Of a stretch of 49,143 bases of DNA, positions 24,294 through 33,611 are shown piece after piece. Origin of the DNA: BTUB01 sp964392765 (GTDB lineage Bacteria > Babelota > Babeliae > Babelales > Vermiphilaceae). A program made the position numbers and the translations under genes. The DNA lies in contig CAYMRF010000003.1 of NCBI GenBank assembly GCA_964392765.1, positions 1 through 49,143 of the forward strand, written 5' to 3'. Each line of letters opens with the position of its first letter. The stretch's first letter is position 1. The notes below the pieces were generated by a model. It saw only the letters and a list, made by a program, of their open reading frames with translations, made no database searches and was not told the DNA's origin.

Positions 24294-24959
24294 ATGAAAT
24301 TTAAGTATCTATTGTTAATGATAAGTGCGATTGGCATGTCTCAACTTTTACTTGCCAAAGAAACGCGTTCCATTAAATATTATCAACAAAAGCAACCGCA
24401 CATTATGCGCGCGCAACCCAATGAAGCTACATGGCTTAGATTTGGAAATTTAGAACTAGAAAATCTTGATGGCTTGCAAGATGTTGCGGGCAAAGAAAAG
24501 ATTCAAGTTATAGCGCTTCCTGAAAATAATTTAAAAGAGATTCCTGCGTTTGCTTTTAAAGGATACCCGCAATTGCACAACATTGCGCTTAATAGTAATA
24601 AAATTGAAGCTATTGATAATAAAGCGTTTGCTGAACTGGGCGAATTAAGATTTTTATCTTTAAGTAATAATCCTATTAAAAAGATTGATCCAAATCTGTT
24701 TAATGATTTAGTGAAATTGACCGATCTTGAACTAAATGATCTTCAGCTTGAAGAATTGGATCCGTTCCCGGCATTGCCAGAATTGCAGATTCTATTCTTG
24801 AACAATAATAACCTTACTCACATTAATCCCAAAGTATTTGCAAAATTGCCAAAGCTTAAATGGCTTTATTTGACCGGCAACCCGATTGGCAAAACGGAAT
24901 ATAAAGGGTACCAAAAAGCATTGCAAGATACTTTACCCAATGTGAATATTAAATTTTAA
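24294..24959 (+). CDS. exported leucine-rich-repeat protein, copy 1
   Basis: 221 aa. Signal peptide of about 21 residues ending LLLA, then a short linker. From about 50 onward come six or so leucine-rich repeats with the pattern LxxLxLxxNxIxxIxxxxFxxL: IQVIALPENNLKEIPAFAF, LHNIALNSNKIEAIDNKAF, LRFLSLSNNPIKKIDPNLF, LQILFLNNNNLTHINPKVF, LKWLYLTGNPI. The C-terminal cap ends ALQDTLPNVNIKF. LRRs are protein-binding surfaces; a secreted LRR of this type is often host-directed. It has the same length as its downstream paralogue. Confidence 0.85.
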   Translation: MKFKYLLLMISAIGMSQLLLAKETRSIKYYQQKQPHIMRAQPNEATWLRFGNLELENLDGLQDVAGKEKIQVIALPENNLKEIPAFAFKGYPQLHNIALNSNKIEAIDNKAFAELGELRFLSLSNNPIKKIDPNLFNDLVKLTDLELNDLQLEELDPFPALPELQILFLNNNNLTHINPKVFAKLPKLKWLYLTGNPIGKTEYKGYQKALQDTLPNVNIKF

Positions 24960-25058
24960 AAAAAAGAACTCTTTTTTTATTGAATATTCTTTATTCACTA
25001 CAGTAAAATGGCTGCGACGATAATTAAATGTCTCGTACTTTTTACCATAGGAATATCT

Positions 25059-25724
25059 ATGAATATTCGCTCACAATATATATTTGCATTAACAATTGCA
25101 AGTGCAACCGTTAGCGTATGTGCCAAAGAAGCATCTTCAGCTTCACGCAGTCTCCGTAAACAAGATCAAGAAATGATGCCTCAAGCTGAAGCAACATGGC
25201 TCAGATGGGGATTTATGGATCTTGAGAACCTTGATAGTTTGGCAAGCGTTCCCAATAAAGAAACTATTCAAGTAATTGCTCTTCATGATAACAAACTAAA
25301 AAATATAGCTGCGTCAACATTTAAAGCGTTTCCCAATTTAATAAATTTGGCACTCAATGGAAACAAGCTTGATAATCTTCAGCCCAATTTTTTAGCGGAT
25401 GCCAAGGAATTACAAGTATTATATCTTAACGATAATCCTCTCAAAAATCTTAATACCAACGCATTAAGCGGTCTTAATAAATTGAAAGAACTCAATTTAG
25501 ATAATACGCAATTAAAAGATTTAGATGCATTTCCAGATTTGGCAAACGTAGAAACTGTTTCTTGTAATTATAATAATTTTGAGCAACTCAACCCTAAAGT
25601 GTTCAAGAAATTGCCAAAGCTTAAATCACTCTCATTAATGGGCAATCCAATCTGTGACCCAAAAAATAAAAAGTATCAAAAAGATCTCAAAGATGGCTTG
25701 CCAAACGTTGCTATTAAATTTTAA
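25059..25724 (+). CDS. exported leucine-rich-repeat protein, copy 2
   Basis: 221 aa from the ATG at 25059; an in-frame ATG at 25008 is less likely because the signal peptide (MNIRSQYIFALTIASATVSV) starts here and ATAGGA lies just upstream. It is a paralogue of the preceding gene with the same number of repeats: IQVIALHDNKLKNIAASTF, LINLALNGNKLDNLQPNFL, LQVLYLNDNPLKNLNTNAL, then KVFKKLPKLKSLSLMGNPI and a cap ending LPNVAIKF. The shared lead-in EATWLRWGFMDLENLDSL matches EATWLRFGNLELENLDGL of copy 1. It converges tightly on pgeF, one base apart. Confidence 0.85.
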   Translation: MNIRSQYIFALTIASATVSVCAKEASSASRSLRKQDQEMMPQAEATWLRWGFMDLENLDSLASVPNKETIQVIALHDNKLKNIAASTFKAFPNLINLALNGNKLDNLQPNFLADAKELQVLYLNDNPLKNLNTNALSGLNKLKELNLDNTQLKDLDAFPDLANVETVSCNYNNFEQLNPKVFKKLPKLKSLSLMGNPICDPKNKKYQKDLKDGLPNVAIKF

Positions 25725-25725
25725 C

Positions 25726-26424
25726 TTATTTTAAGCTTATTACCGTCATTTGTCTGCCGGCAGATTCACCCTGCCGGCGATATGAGAAAAATCGATGATC
25801 GCAGATCGTACAGAAATTATACTCTCGAGAAATAGCCGATTCATGAATTCCCATTTCTTGCAACTGCAAGGTATTTAAAAGCGGCAAATCAAAAAGTACC
25901 ACATCATTTACTTTTTTTAAAACACGATCAGCATACCAAAAGGCGCTTATATTGTTTTTAAACTCTTCATTAACCTGATAACAACAACTGTTTGCGCTTG
26001 GACCATAGTAGACGTGAAGATCTTCTTTTTGAGATTTCATTGCATCTATAGTTTTTTGCACAATACGCGCAACCGTACCTCGCCAACCAGCATGCACCAC
26101 CGCAGCAACATGATTTTTCGAATCATAAATCACAATGGGCAAACAATCGGCCGTCATAACCCCAATGCCGATAGTTGGTTGGGTATTAATCAAAAAATCA
26201 CCATCTATAGTAAATGCCGGAATGATATCAGTAATTGTTGCGCCATGATTGCTGTGAGTCTGATTTAAAAATGCAAGATGGTTCACCGATAGCTGTTTTG
26301 CAATGGGTATAAATTTTGCATGCTCAACCAATGGTTTACCGCTTGCAACGCAATCAATCGGTTTGTTAATAGCATCTTGGCTATCACCAAAATAAATTTT
26401 AAAGTGTGGCGTTTCTATAATCAT
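25726..26424 (-). CDS. pgeF: YfiH/PgeF-family (laccase-domain) protein
   Basis: 232 aa, the family size. The signature metal site is intact: GVMTADCLPIVIYD, HAGWRGTVARIVQ, and GPSANSCCYQV; a late CTICDHRFFSYRR matches the C-terminal Cys/His motif. Family members were called polyphenol oxidases or laccases and have been shown in some species to act on purine nucleosides or to edit peptidoglycan precursors. Which of these applies here cannot be read from the sequence. Cytosolic, no signal peptide. Its ATG overlaps the stop of the AAA/DUF4143 gene (ATGA), so the two are coupled. Confidence 0.9.
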   Translation of the reverse strand: MIIETPHFKIYFGDSQDAINKPIDCVASGKPLVEHAKFIPIAKQLSVNHLAFLNQTHSNHGATITDIIPAFTIDGDFLINTQPTIGIGVMTADCLPIVIYDSKNHVAAVVHAGWRGTVARIVQKTIDAMKSQKEDLHVYYGPSANSCCYQVNEEFKNNISAFWYADRVLKKVNDVVLFDLPLLNTLQLQEMGIHESAISREYNFCTICDHRFFSYRRQGESAGRQMTVISLK

Positions 26425-27689
26425 AAATACTTCTTAAACTCATTTTGAAACTCACCAGTTGCAATAGTAGATAATCCATACGCCGTAATATTTTTAGTTA
26501 ACGGAAAAATATCTTTACCGGGATAAAAAACTGCTAAATGATCAAGCTTCAAATCTTCCAACGCAATATGCATTGATTTAGTAGTTTTAGGACTATCGGT
26601 ATATTTAAATTCAAAGCCTAACCGTTTACCATTTTTTAAAATGAATAAATCCAACTCAGCCTCAGATTGCGTAGCCCAAAAATAACACTCTTCAGGTCGA
26701 GCACCCAAAACTCGAATTACCTCTTCTAAAGCAAAACCTTCCCATAAAGAGCCCAACCGGGGATCATTTTGCAAATCGACAACATTGGAAATGCCTTCTA
26801 ATGCATTAAAAATCCCACTATCGCGAAAATACAATTTAGGTGATTTCACCTGGCGTTTTTCAATATTTTCAAGCCATGGTGGCAAAATGCGCACCATAAA
26901 TGTTCCCGCCAAGATATCTAAATACCGCGAAGCAGTATTATCTGAAATATTTAAGGACCGGCCAATCTGACTCGCGTTAAAGATTTGACCATGATAAAAA
27001 GTGATCATATGCCAAAATCTGCGCAAATGCAGCGCTGGAATATTAAAGCCCAAATTAGGAATATCCTGTTCCAAATAGGTGGTGATATAATCCAAGCGCC
27101 ATTGATAACTTGAATTTTCAGAACGCGCTAAATAGGATCGCGGAAATCCGCCACGAAGCCAGAGCTTGAGATTGTCTTTAACCTCATATAACGAGAATGG
27201 TGGCAGCTCGATATAGCCAATTCTACCAGCCAGCGATTCAGAAGATTGCCTAATAAGATCGCGCGAAGCGCTTCCTAAGATCAAAAACTTTCTCTTCTTT
27301 TCATGTTCATCTGCCAAAACCCTCAAAACAGGAAAAAGATCTGGCCTTCTTTGAATCTCATCAATGACAATTAAGCGGTTGGAGATATCGCCGAGCGCCA
27401 ACATTGGATTTTCCAGTTTGGCCAAATCTCGCGGATTTTCAAGGTCAAAGAAAACTGGCTTTGTTGAAGATCTCTTAATATACATTTTTGCAAGAGTTGT
27501 CTTGCCAATCTGGCGAGGACCCAATAATGCGCAAATGGGATGTATGCGAAATTGATTATCAATGAGCTTAATAAAGCGTTTTCTTTCCCACAATTTATCC
27601 TTGTATTTTCGACATTCAACTTCGAATTTACAAGGATAACCAAATAAGTCAAATTGTTTTAAATAGCCCAAAAAGGGACTATACTTCAT
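26421..27689 (-). CDS. AAA ATPase with C-terminal DUF4143 domain
   Basis: 422 aa. Walker A GPRQIGKTTLAK lies near residue 57, followed by PVFFDLENPRDLAKLENP, Walker B LIVIDEIQRRPDLFPVLRVLAD and the sensor LILGSASRDLIRQ. The second half is DUF4143: YITTYLEQDIPNLG, the helix-turn-helix-like NASQIGRSLNISDNTASRYLDIL, LYFRDSGIFNALEG and the nuclease-like ending EAELDLFILKNGKRLGFEFKYT. Proteins of this type are common, often mobile, and their job is unknown; the last motif resembles a PD-(D/E)xK core. It is the first gene of a unit with pgeF. The start lacks a clear ribosome site, so the first 40 residues are less certain. Confidence 0.9.
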   Translation of the reverse strand: MKYSPFLGYLKQFDLFGYPCKFEVECRKYKDKLWERKRFIKLIDNQFRIHPICALLGPRQIGKTTLAKMYIKRSSTKPVFFDLENPRDLAKLENPMLALGDISNRLIVIDEIQRRPDLFPVLRVLADEHEKKRKFLILGSASRDLIRQSSESLAGRIGYIELPPFSLYEVKDNLKLWLRGGFPRSYLARSENSSYQWRLDYITTYLEQDIPNLGFNIPALHLRRFWHMITFYHGQIFNASQIGRSLNISDNTASRYLDILAGTFMVRILPPWLENIEKRQVKSPKLYFRDSGIFNALEGISNVVDLQNDPRLGSLWEGFALEEVIRVLGARPEECYFWATQSEAELDLFILKNGKRLGFEFKYTDSPKTTKSMHIALEDLKLDHLAVFYPGKDIFPLTKNITAYGLSTIATGEFQNEFKKYL

Positions 27690-27728
27690 AAAGATCTATA
27701 AAACATTTTTCCTAAATAAGGCTCAACT

Positions 27729-29006
27729 ATGCTTCGAACAAAATCATTATTAGTGCTCATTTTAATTTCTGCTTCTCTCCATTCAGCAGAGGCGCCTGTG
27801 GCACGCCCTGTTGCGATGCGAGACACCTTTCTTGAAAAATTACTTATAAAAGAGCTGTGCCCTATAGATGTTACCCAAGAATTAAAAAGCACAGACCCTT
27901 TACCGCAACCTGAATTTCTATTAGATCTCAAAAAGGCGCGAGTTATTGGGAGCATCGACAGTATAATCTACGATGAAAAAGCCAAGTGCCATTACGTGAC
28001 TAGCCGCGGTACACCATGTTGGGGCGATGGAAAGGCACGTTTGTATAAAGTTATGCAGGATGAAACAGCGCAAGAATTATTTAAAGGATGTGATGATACG
28101 GGTGCAATCTGTTCCGTGCATTCATGCAGTGATAACTCTTTAATCACAACTCATTCTGGGGGCAAAGTTTACCGCTGGAATGTCACAAAGAATTCTGTAG
28201 AAAAAATAGAACTACTGGATTTTGATTTGCCGGGCCACCTTAGTGGCGCTACTCCCATTGTGAGCGATCTTACTGATGATGAACAAACATTATATCTGGG
28301 AATCAACAAGAAATATGGTAACAATCAACCAGAAACATTGTGCGGACAGATTGTGTGTCATAATTTTGCAAATCCAACAAAAAGAAAATTTATTTTTGAT
28401 CCCACTGATTGCGCTCTCATCACGCACCTTAAAGCATTGCCGGGCAATCAAATAGTTTGCGCGCGCTTAAATCGTCCGCATATAATACCTATGTGTGATC
28501 CTTATAAACGCCATCTTACTGAAGGCCCGCTTAAAAGCACTATTCAATTGTTGGACGCACGATCAGGAGATAAATTATTGCAGTTTACCTTTGAAGGCGA
28601 ATGTCCTCACATGAGTGCATTCGATAATGGGGAATCTTTACAAATTCAAGCCCATAATCGATTGCTCAAAATGGCATCATTAAGAAAATTAGAAACTGCA
28701 GATAGGCAAAAGCTCCGAGCGCTCACCAAAGCAAATGACCACATAGAAAATCAAATAACAGTTTTTGATGCAAAAAGTGAAGTATTATTTAAACCTCTTC
28801 TGTTAGGCCGACTTTCAAATGAAGAAAAGCATCAACTTTTAACTATGGCAGTGGATGATTCGCAAGGCATAGAACTTGTTCCCGAGTATAGTGAAAGCAA
28901 AGAGCCTCAATTTTTTACGTGGAAGCAAATTTGCGAAAATAGACACACTTTTTCACCAGAAATAATAGAAAGAATGCACGCGGGTGGAACCAATCTTTTA
29001 AGCTAA
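27729..29006 (+). CDS. large exported propeller-like protein, copy 1
   Basis: 425 aa. Signal peptide of about 20 residues ending LHSA, then E-A-P-V-A-R-P. The body has repeated strands with WD40-like or YVTN-like turns: SDNSLITTHSGGKVYRWNV, LSGATPIVSDLTDDEQTLYLGINK, STIQLLDARSGDKLLQF. A propeller fold is inferred, not certain. A helical C-terminus follows. It shares the block DPTDCALITHLKALPGNQIV to CARLNRP and the segment after it with the next gene, its longer paralogue. Probably secreted or periplasmic; partner unknown. Confidence 0.75.
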   Translation: MLRTKSLLVLILISASLHSAEAPVARPVAMRDTFLEKLLIKELCPIDVTQELKSTDPLPQPEFLLDLKKARVIGSIDSIIYDEKAKCHYVTSRGTPCWGDGKARLYKVMQDETAQELFKGCDDTGAICSVHSCSDNSLITTHSGGKVYRWNVTKNSVEKIELLDFDLPGHLSGATPIVSDLTDDEQTLYLGINKKYGNNQPETLCGQIVCHNFANPTKRKFIFDPTDCALITHLKALPGNQIVCARLNRPHIIPMCDPYKRHLTEGPLKSTIQLLDARSGDKLLQFTFEGECPHMSAFDNGESLQIQAHNRLLKMASLRKLETADRQKLRALTKANDHIENQITVFDAKSEVLFKPLLLGRLSNEEKHQLLTMAVDDSQGIELVPEYSESKEPQFFTWKQICENRHTFSPEIIERMHAGGTNLLS

Positions 29007-29018
29007 TAAGGAGATAGA

Positions 29019-30548
29019 ATGGTACATTATATTTTATTCATCGCAGTAATTGCTTTTAGTTCAAATAATTGGGGAGCAGAAGCTCCTGCACCAATGCGTT
29101 GGATGCCCCCAACTCCTCAACAAGAATATGTGGCCGGATTTAAGACGCATATTACTCCCTTGGCAATAGCGCCAACTGAAGTTGAAACTGATGGCATGAT
29201 AGAAAGCAGGCAATATCATCTTTCTAAAGAGCCAGGAATCGTTCATGTTTTTCAGAATTTGCAAACTAAAAAAGCATTGATGATCTCACAATTAGAAGAT
29301 GAACCAAGACGCACAACCATAATTTCGGATAGGTTAGAAGAGATCCGAGCAACCGGGGCATCAGAAAATTATATGCATTTTTTGGTGAGTAGAAAAGCCG
29401 ATGCTCAAGGGGAAGATCGTGAAAGAAAAGTTTATCTTAAACAAGTGAATATTCATGATGGAACCGTAAAAGAAATACCTCTCCCTCAAGAAATTCCCCA
29501 CGAAATCCATTCAATAGTTTATCATGAAAAAGGTCACCAATATTTCTTGGCAGGGCAGCAGTTAGGTTGCGCAAATAGCGAATATCTTTTTCGCTTTGAT
29601 GAATCTGCTAAAACAGAAAATGTCGAAGAGTTTTTTAATACTAATAAGTGCCAAAACGTAAATTCAATGCACCTACTTGCCAGCGGATCACTCATTACCA
29701 CTCACCATGACCGCAAAATAAAAATATGGGAGCCGATGGTTGAAATTAGTCCAGCTAATCATGCGCTCAAAGCTGTTACGACCAGCGAAATTTTATTAGA
29801 GTTCAACGGGGAGCCATACCGGCCAACAATTCGGGATTTGGGAATTCCAACAATCAAAAGCGCTCTATCAACCGATCAGAAAAAACTGCTTATTGCCGTT
29901 AATAAAGCAATTAAACCAGATAACAATTTTATTGAACAACTTGTAAGCAAAATCGTGATCTTTCATCTTGAAAGACCCAAATTGCAAGATGAGATTCTTG
30001 ATCCGTTTGATACCACGTTGATTACCGATCTTAAAGCATTGAACAATGAACAATTAGTCTGTGCACGCGTGAAGCAACCAAAAACTATGCCCGTTACCAA
30101 TGCTGATTTTATTCAATGGAGAAAAGGGCCCCATAAAAGCGTGGTACAACTCTGGGATACTACTGCCAAAACTATGCTCTTAGAGTTCATGCTTCGCGAA
30201 CGAATCACTCACCTTGCTGCAGATGATAATAATCAACGGCTTTTGATTCATGCGAATAATCACGAAGTTCGCATGCCATCATTTAAAGTTTTAGATGCAA
30301 TGCCAGAAGCAAAGGCTCGTGCATTATTGGCGCTTGCAAAAGATCGTGTTAAAAAAAATAATGGTCATCATGAACAGGGTGATTCACTTGAACTATTCGT
30401 TGCGGCAACTTCACACCCAGAGAAAATCATGTTGCCTTCTAAAGATAATGCGGGTTGCTTAGAAGCGCATGAACCGCATGAAATTGAAATGAAGCTTGAT
30501 GAAGAGCAACGCCGGCATGATGAAAAAAAGATTCAACAGACAGAATAA
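29019..30548 (+). CDS. large exported propeller-like protein, copy 2
   Basis: 509 aa. Signal peptide of about 19 residues ending NNWGA, then E-A-P-A-P-M. Propeller-like strands are clear in MHLLASGSLITTHHDRKIKIW and SVVQLWDTTAKTMLLEF, both with the WD-style pattern. DPFDTTLITDLKALNNEQLV then CARVKQP aligns with the matching region of copy 1. An acidic, Glu/His-rich tail (EAHEPHEIEMKLDEEQRRHD) extends beyond copy 1. A strong AAGGAG precedes the start, and the gene follows copy 1 by 12 bases, so the two form an operon. It converges on the F-box/ankyrin gene. Confidence 0.75.
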   Translation: MVHYILFIAVIAFSSNNWGAEAPAPMRWMPPTPQQEYVAGFKTHITPLAIAPTEVETDGMIESRQYHLSKEPGIVHVFQNLQTKKALMISQLEDEPRRTTIISDRLEEIRATGASENYMHFLVSRKADAQGEDRERKVYLKQVNIHDGTVKEIPLPQEIPHEIHSIVYHEKGHQYFLAGQQLGCANSEYLFRFDESAKTENVEEFFNTNKCQNVNSMHLLASGSLITTHHDRKIKIWEPMVEISPANHALKAVTTSEILLEFNGEPYRPTIRDLGIPTIKSALSTDQKKLLIAVNKAIKPDNNFIEQLVSKIVIFHLERPKLQDEILDPFDTTLITDLKALNNEQLVCARVKQPKTMPVTNADFIQWRKGPHKSVVQLWDTTAKTMLLEFMLRERITHLAADDNNQRLLIHANNHEVRMPSFKVLDAMPEAKARALLALAKDRVKKNNGHHEQGDSLELFVAATSHPEKIMLPSKDNAGCLEAHEPHEIEMKLDEEQRRHDEKKIQQTE

Positions 30549-30549
30549 T

Positions 30550-31467
30550 TTATTCTCTTGCACCCTTGGCAAGTAACGCATCAATAATTGCTTTTTTATT
30601 TGGGTTATCATCGGGCAGGCTTTTGGCAATCTTTAATGCCGATTTGCCCGAATATGAATAGCGCAGACCTTCCAATGAGTGCTGAAAATTAACATCAATA
30701 TCAGGCATTTGCAGCAATCTGTTAACCATAGGCAAATCTGCTCTTTTAACTGCATACATTAATGCAGTGCCATTAATATCATCATGCCCATGATATTGCT
30801 CGTTTAAAATTTTAGTAAGAAGGCCGGGCGTTCGTAATATTCTATCCACAATTTGAAAATTGCCGAGTTTAACCGCCTCAATAAGCAAGGTGGAACTTAC
30901 CGAACCCCATCTTTCGTTTCGATGCACCATAAAATTAAGAATGTCAGCAAAATAGGTAAGCATAAAGTTCACCCCTTGCAATATATCTTTATCTATATAG
31001 CGCAAAAGTATGTTTGCGCTATGGTTGTAATCTTTTACAGCGTTTTGTGTTTTTCCCAAGAGCAATGGGCCTTCTCTTCTAATATTATTTTCTGCCTTCC
31101 ATTGGGCAAACCATTTACCTGCACCAGGAGTATGCAAAGCCATAGTAGCTTCACTCAAGTAAACTCCATATCTTCTTGCCAATTCTTCGATAAGAGAACC
31201 ATTGATCGCCATATCATCTAAGTTTCTCCGGTTCAACATCATATAATGGCGAATATTTTTTGCAGCAAACTGGAGTTTTTGAAAGTTATTGCCTTTAAAA
31301 TCGTCAGCTTCTACTAAAAATTTTAAAACGATCTTCTTTAGTTCTATGGGAAGCTTATCAAAATACGATGATTCTTGTGCGGCGGATGGGGCCTTTAGCG
31401 GTTTCTCAGCACCAAAAATAATTCCAGAAAATATAAGAATAAATGCGCAATAACAGATCTTTTTCAT
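30550..31467 (-). CDS. exported F-box-like / ankyrin-repeat protein
   Basis: 305 aa. Signal peptide of about 19 residues ending IIFGA, then E-K-P-L. YFDKLPIELKKIVLKFLVEADD (about 35-56) is a good match to the first half of an F-box. Ankyrin repeats follow in the second half: STLLIEAVKLGNFQIVDRILR, TALMYAVKRADLPMVNRLLQMPDIDVN, then SALKIAKSLPDDNPNKKAIIDALLAKGA. The layout matches the protein at 13.7-14.5 kb, though the sequences are distant. It probably has its own promoter, because a hairpin separates it from the gene upstream. Confidence 0.8.
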   Translation of the reverse strand: MKKICYCAFILIFSGIIFGAEKPLKAPSAAQESSYFDKLPIELKKIVLKFLVEADDFKGNNFQKLQFAAKNIRHYMMLNRRNLDDMAINGSLIEELARRYGVYLSEATMALHTPGAGKWFAQWKAENNIRREGPLLLGKTQNAVKDYNHSANILLRYIDKDILQGVNFMLTYFADILNFMVHRNERWGSVSSTLLIEAVKLGNFQIVDRILRTPGLLTKILNEQYHGHDDINGTALMYAVKRADLPMVNRLLQMPDIDVNFQHSLEGLRYSYSGKSALKIAKSLPDDNPNKKAIIDALLAKGARE

Positions 31468-31534
31468 AATAGCCGCCCAATTTTTAATATCCCTTTATGA
31501 TAAGGGTATAAATAAAAGGCTTTTAAAAGCAATA

Positions 31535-31576
31535 ATCCCTGCTACTTCAAGCAAAAAAACTCGAATTGGCAGGGAT
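31535..31576 (-). terminator. possible terminator after the ankyrin gene
   Basis: ATCCCTGC (31535-31542) pairs perfectly with GCAGGGAT (31569-31576), with a 26-base loop. On the minus strand it follows the stop of the ankyrin gene at 31604 by 27 bases and is followed by TTATTGCTTTT. The long loop lowers confidence. Confidence 0.4.
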
Positions 31577-31603
31577 AGATTTTTAAAGATTAAAAATTAT
31601 CTT

Positions 31604-32287
31604 TTAAGCTGCTTCTGGGCTCTTGAGCAGATTAAATATCTTAAGAAGCTCCACCGATGGTTCAAAATCGATGAATGTTTTTACCGCCAGATCTAATGCT
31701 GATTGTTCATTATCATCAACCACCTTTGCATCAGCACCTACTTTTAAAAGAAGCTTAACTGCACTTTTATTGCCGGCTTTGGCTGCCAGCAATAAGGCAG
31801 TTCTGCCTTGCTCATCAGGCGCATCAACTTGAGGACCTTGAATCAAGCAATTCTTAATCTGATCTTTGCTCCCCGTTTGAGCAAGACACCGCAATTGCGA
31901 TTCTAATCTGCATTGTTCTTTTTTTTGCAAAAAGAATTCTCTCATTTGGGCAAGGTTAAAAGGAAACTTCTTTTGCATGGCAACCATAAGCTCTTGCACA
32001 TCTTGCTCGTTCAAACGATACGCAACCATCAATTGATCCATAAGACTTCTATTGGCATCGAGATCATAGCGAACTGAATCCTCTAAACGCTCTTCGCGGA
32101 ACTTTTCAAAGGCACGAGCACACCGCTGAGCACTACTCATAGAAGGTCTTTTGCTCACCAGGCTCTTCTTTTCATGTGCAGAGATTACCGGCTTTTTCAT
32201 CGCCAATACGGGAACTGCTAATGTGATTACTAAAATAAAAACTCTTGCGCACCCTTGCCCGAAAGAATTTTTACTAAACATACACAT
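31604..32287 (-). CDS. exported ankyrin-repeat protein
   Basis: 227 aa. A hydrophobic stretch (about 14-29) ends AVPVLA and is followed by M-K-K-P, so it looks like a signal peptide. The middle is helical and charged. Two ankyrin repeats lie near 130-200: DQIKNCLIQGPQVDAPDEQG, then RTALLLAAKAGNKSAVKLLLKVGADAKVVDD, with a third partial one. Its start overlaps the end of the upstream coiled-coil gene by 14 bases; a second ATG two codons later is equally possible. The coupling suggests the two proteins are made together. Confidence 0.8.
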   Translation of the reverse strand: MCMFSKNSFGQGCARVFILVITLAVPVLAMKKPVISAHEKKSLVSKRPSMSSAQRCARAFEKFREERLEDSVRYDLDANRSLMDQLMVAYRLNEQDVQELMVAMQKKFPFNLAQMREFFLQKKEQCRLESQLRCLAQTGSKDQIKNCLIQGPQVDAPDEQGRTALLLAAKAGNKSAVKLLLKVGADAKVVDDNEQSALDLAVKTFIDFEPSVELLKIFNLLKSPEAA

Positions 32288-33446
32288 TCACTTGTGGCTG
32301 TGGATTAAATGCATTCACGAGTGTCTGCGTTGCCATAATAGCATTGCGCTCAGAATCCACGCGAATCTGTTGAGCTTGCAACTGGTTTTGATGATGAATT
32401 GCATTTGCTTGATTCTGCATTGCCCACGCTTGCTGTTGCATTGCTGAAGCTTGCGCAGCCGCCGCGGCAGCATGAGCTTTTTCTGCTTCAATACGCTGCT
32501 TTTCTAATTGTTCTTTTTTATAATCACGCAATTCTTGATGATAAGCATCCTCAGCCATTACGGTTGCATGAATTATTTTAATATTGTGCAAAAGAGCGCT
32601 TGCAGCATTTAAGCGATTGGCATACTGATACGCAAGACGGCTTATGCCATAAGTTAACGCATCATAATCTGCCTGCACACGATCCACATACTGCATATAC
32701 GGATACCACGCACGAGCACCCGCATGCTTCATCACGCTTGCTTTGATTGCCTCCTTCATATACTCGCGCGGCGCCATATTTGCTTGATATTGATTAATTG
32801 CACTCAATTCAAAATCATACGCACGCAAAATACGAGTTTCTGCCTCAAAGAGAGAATAGTAATTTCGATGATGGGTGAAATATTCATGCACAAATTCAAG
32901 TTTGCACACCAAACCCACGATTTCTTGATCAACTTGTTGCATATTATTAATCATTGCGGGGCTGCCATTATTCACGCGCAATTTTTTCATGCGATCAGCA
33001 AGAGCAGCGTGCGCTGATTGCAAGCAAGAGATGGCATTGTTCATATTCGTAATCACCGTATCAATGCTAGTCTCTTTTTTATAAGAAATAGCAAAATCAT
33101 AGAGTAGTGCTTCATTGATCGTCTGCACTAATCTTTTTTGATCGCGAATGTTATCAGGAATTGAGGAGAAATGGAATTCTATAAAGCCAATCATAGGATC
33201 AAAGCCATGCGCTTGCTGCAAGGCATCCAAGCCACGCTGTAATACTTTTTCATCAGATGGGGTAAAGAGCCAATCACAGAATTTATAAATGCCATAGCCT
33301 ACTGCAGCTAAACAACCGATTGCAACGGCAGCTTTTGCCGGAGTGATGCCATCATCATGGTAATAAGGGCGTGGATGATAATATCCTGCTTGGGCCATAG
33401 AAGAAGACAACAAAAATAACAATAAAATTCCTGAGCTAAATTTCAT
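32274..33446 (-). CDS. exported membrane/coiled-coil protein, family C, copy 1
   Basis: 390 aa from the ATG at 33446. An upstream in-frame ATG would add a non-typical leader, while this one begins the signal peptide MKFSSGILLLFLLSSSMAQA. Residues about 37-57 (AKAAVAIGCLAAVGYGIYKF) are a likely membrane helix, followed by DEKVLQRGLDALQQAHGFDPM. A long helical body follows, then a Glu/Lys/Ala coiled coil and a Gln/Ala-rich end. It shares order and many motifs (FSSIPDN, IxDMQQ-like MINNMQQ, KLEFVHEYFxxH) with the gene at 35.7-36.8 kb. No family recognised. First gene of a pair with the ankyrin gene. Confidence 0.75.
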   Translation of the reverse strand: MKFSSGILLLFLLSSSMAQAGYYHPRPYYHDDGITPAKAAVAIGCLAAVGYGIYKFCDWLFTPSDEKVLQRGLDALQQAHGFDPMIGFIEFHFSSIPDNIRDQKRLVQTINEALLYDFAISYKKETSIDTVITNMNNAISCLQSAHAALADRMKKLRVNNGSPAMINNMQQVDQEIVGLVCKLEFVHEYFTHHRNYYSLFEAETRILRAYDFELSAINQYQANMAPREYMKEAIKASVMKHAGARAWYPYMQYVDRVQADYDALTYGISRLAYQYANRLNAASALLHNIKIIHATVMAEDAYHQELRDYKKEQLEKQRIEAEKAHAAAAAAQASAMQQQAWAMQNQANAIHHQNQLQAQQIRVDSERNAIMATQTLVNAFNPQPQVNVYV

Positions 33447-33531
33447 AAAAACCTCGTTATTAAAGGGGATTTGTAGTAAAAATACTAGCTGATAGTATAA
33501 AAAAAGCAAAATCCCGATTAGCCAGCGGCTT

Positions 33532-33559
33532 TTGACAATAAAAAAATATTCTTTATTAT
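33532..33559 (+). promoter_or_regulatory. sigma-70-type promoter upstream of the duplicated unit
   Basis: A perfect TTGACA (33532-33537), a 16-base spacer and TATTAT (33554-33559) lie about 52 bases before the ATG at 33612, in AT-rich sequence. Confidence 0.6.
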
Positions 33560-33611
33560 TTTAAATAATATTTCTAATAAAATTTTTTTCATATCTCAAA
33601 AGGCGCATTCT

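Noticed and set aside
26421..27689. Active toxin-antitoxin or defence system around the AAA/DUF4143 gene
   Set aside because: The gene is coupled only to pgeF, and no nuclease, methylase or toxin gene is adjacent.
33447..33509. Upstream start of family C copy 1
   Set aside because: The added residues do not fit a signal peptide, while the ATG at 33446 gives the same start as the paralogue (MKFS).
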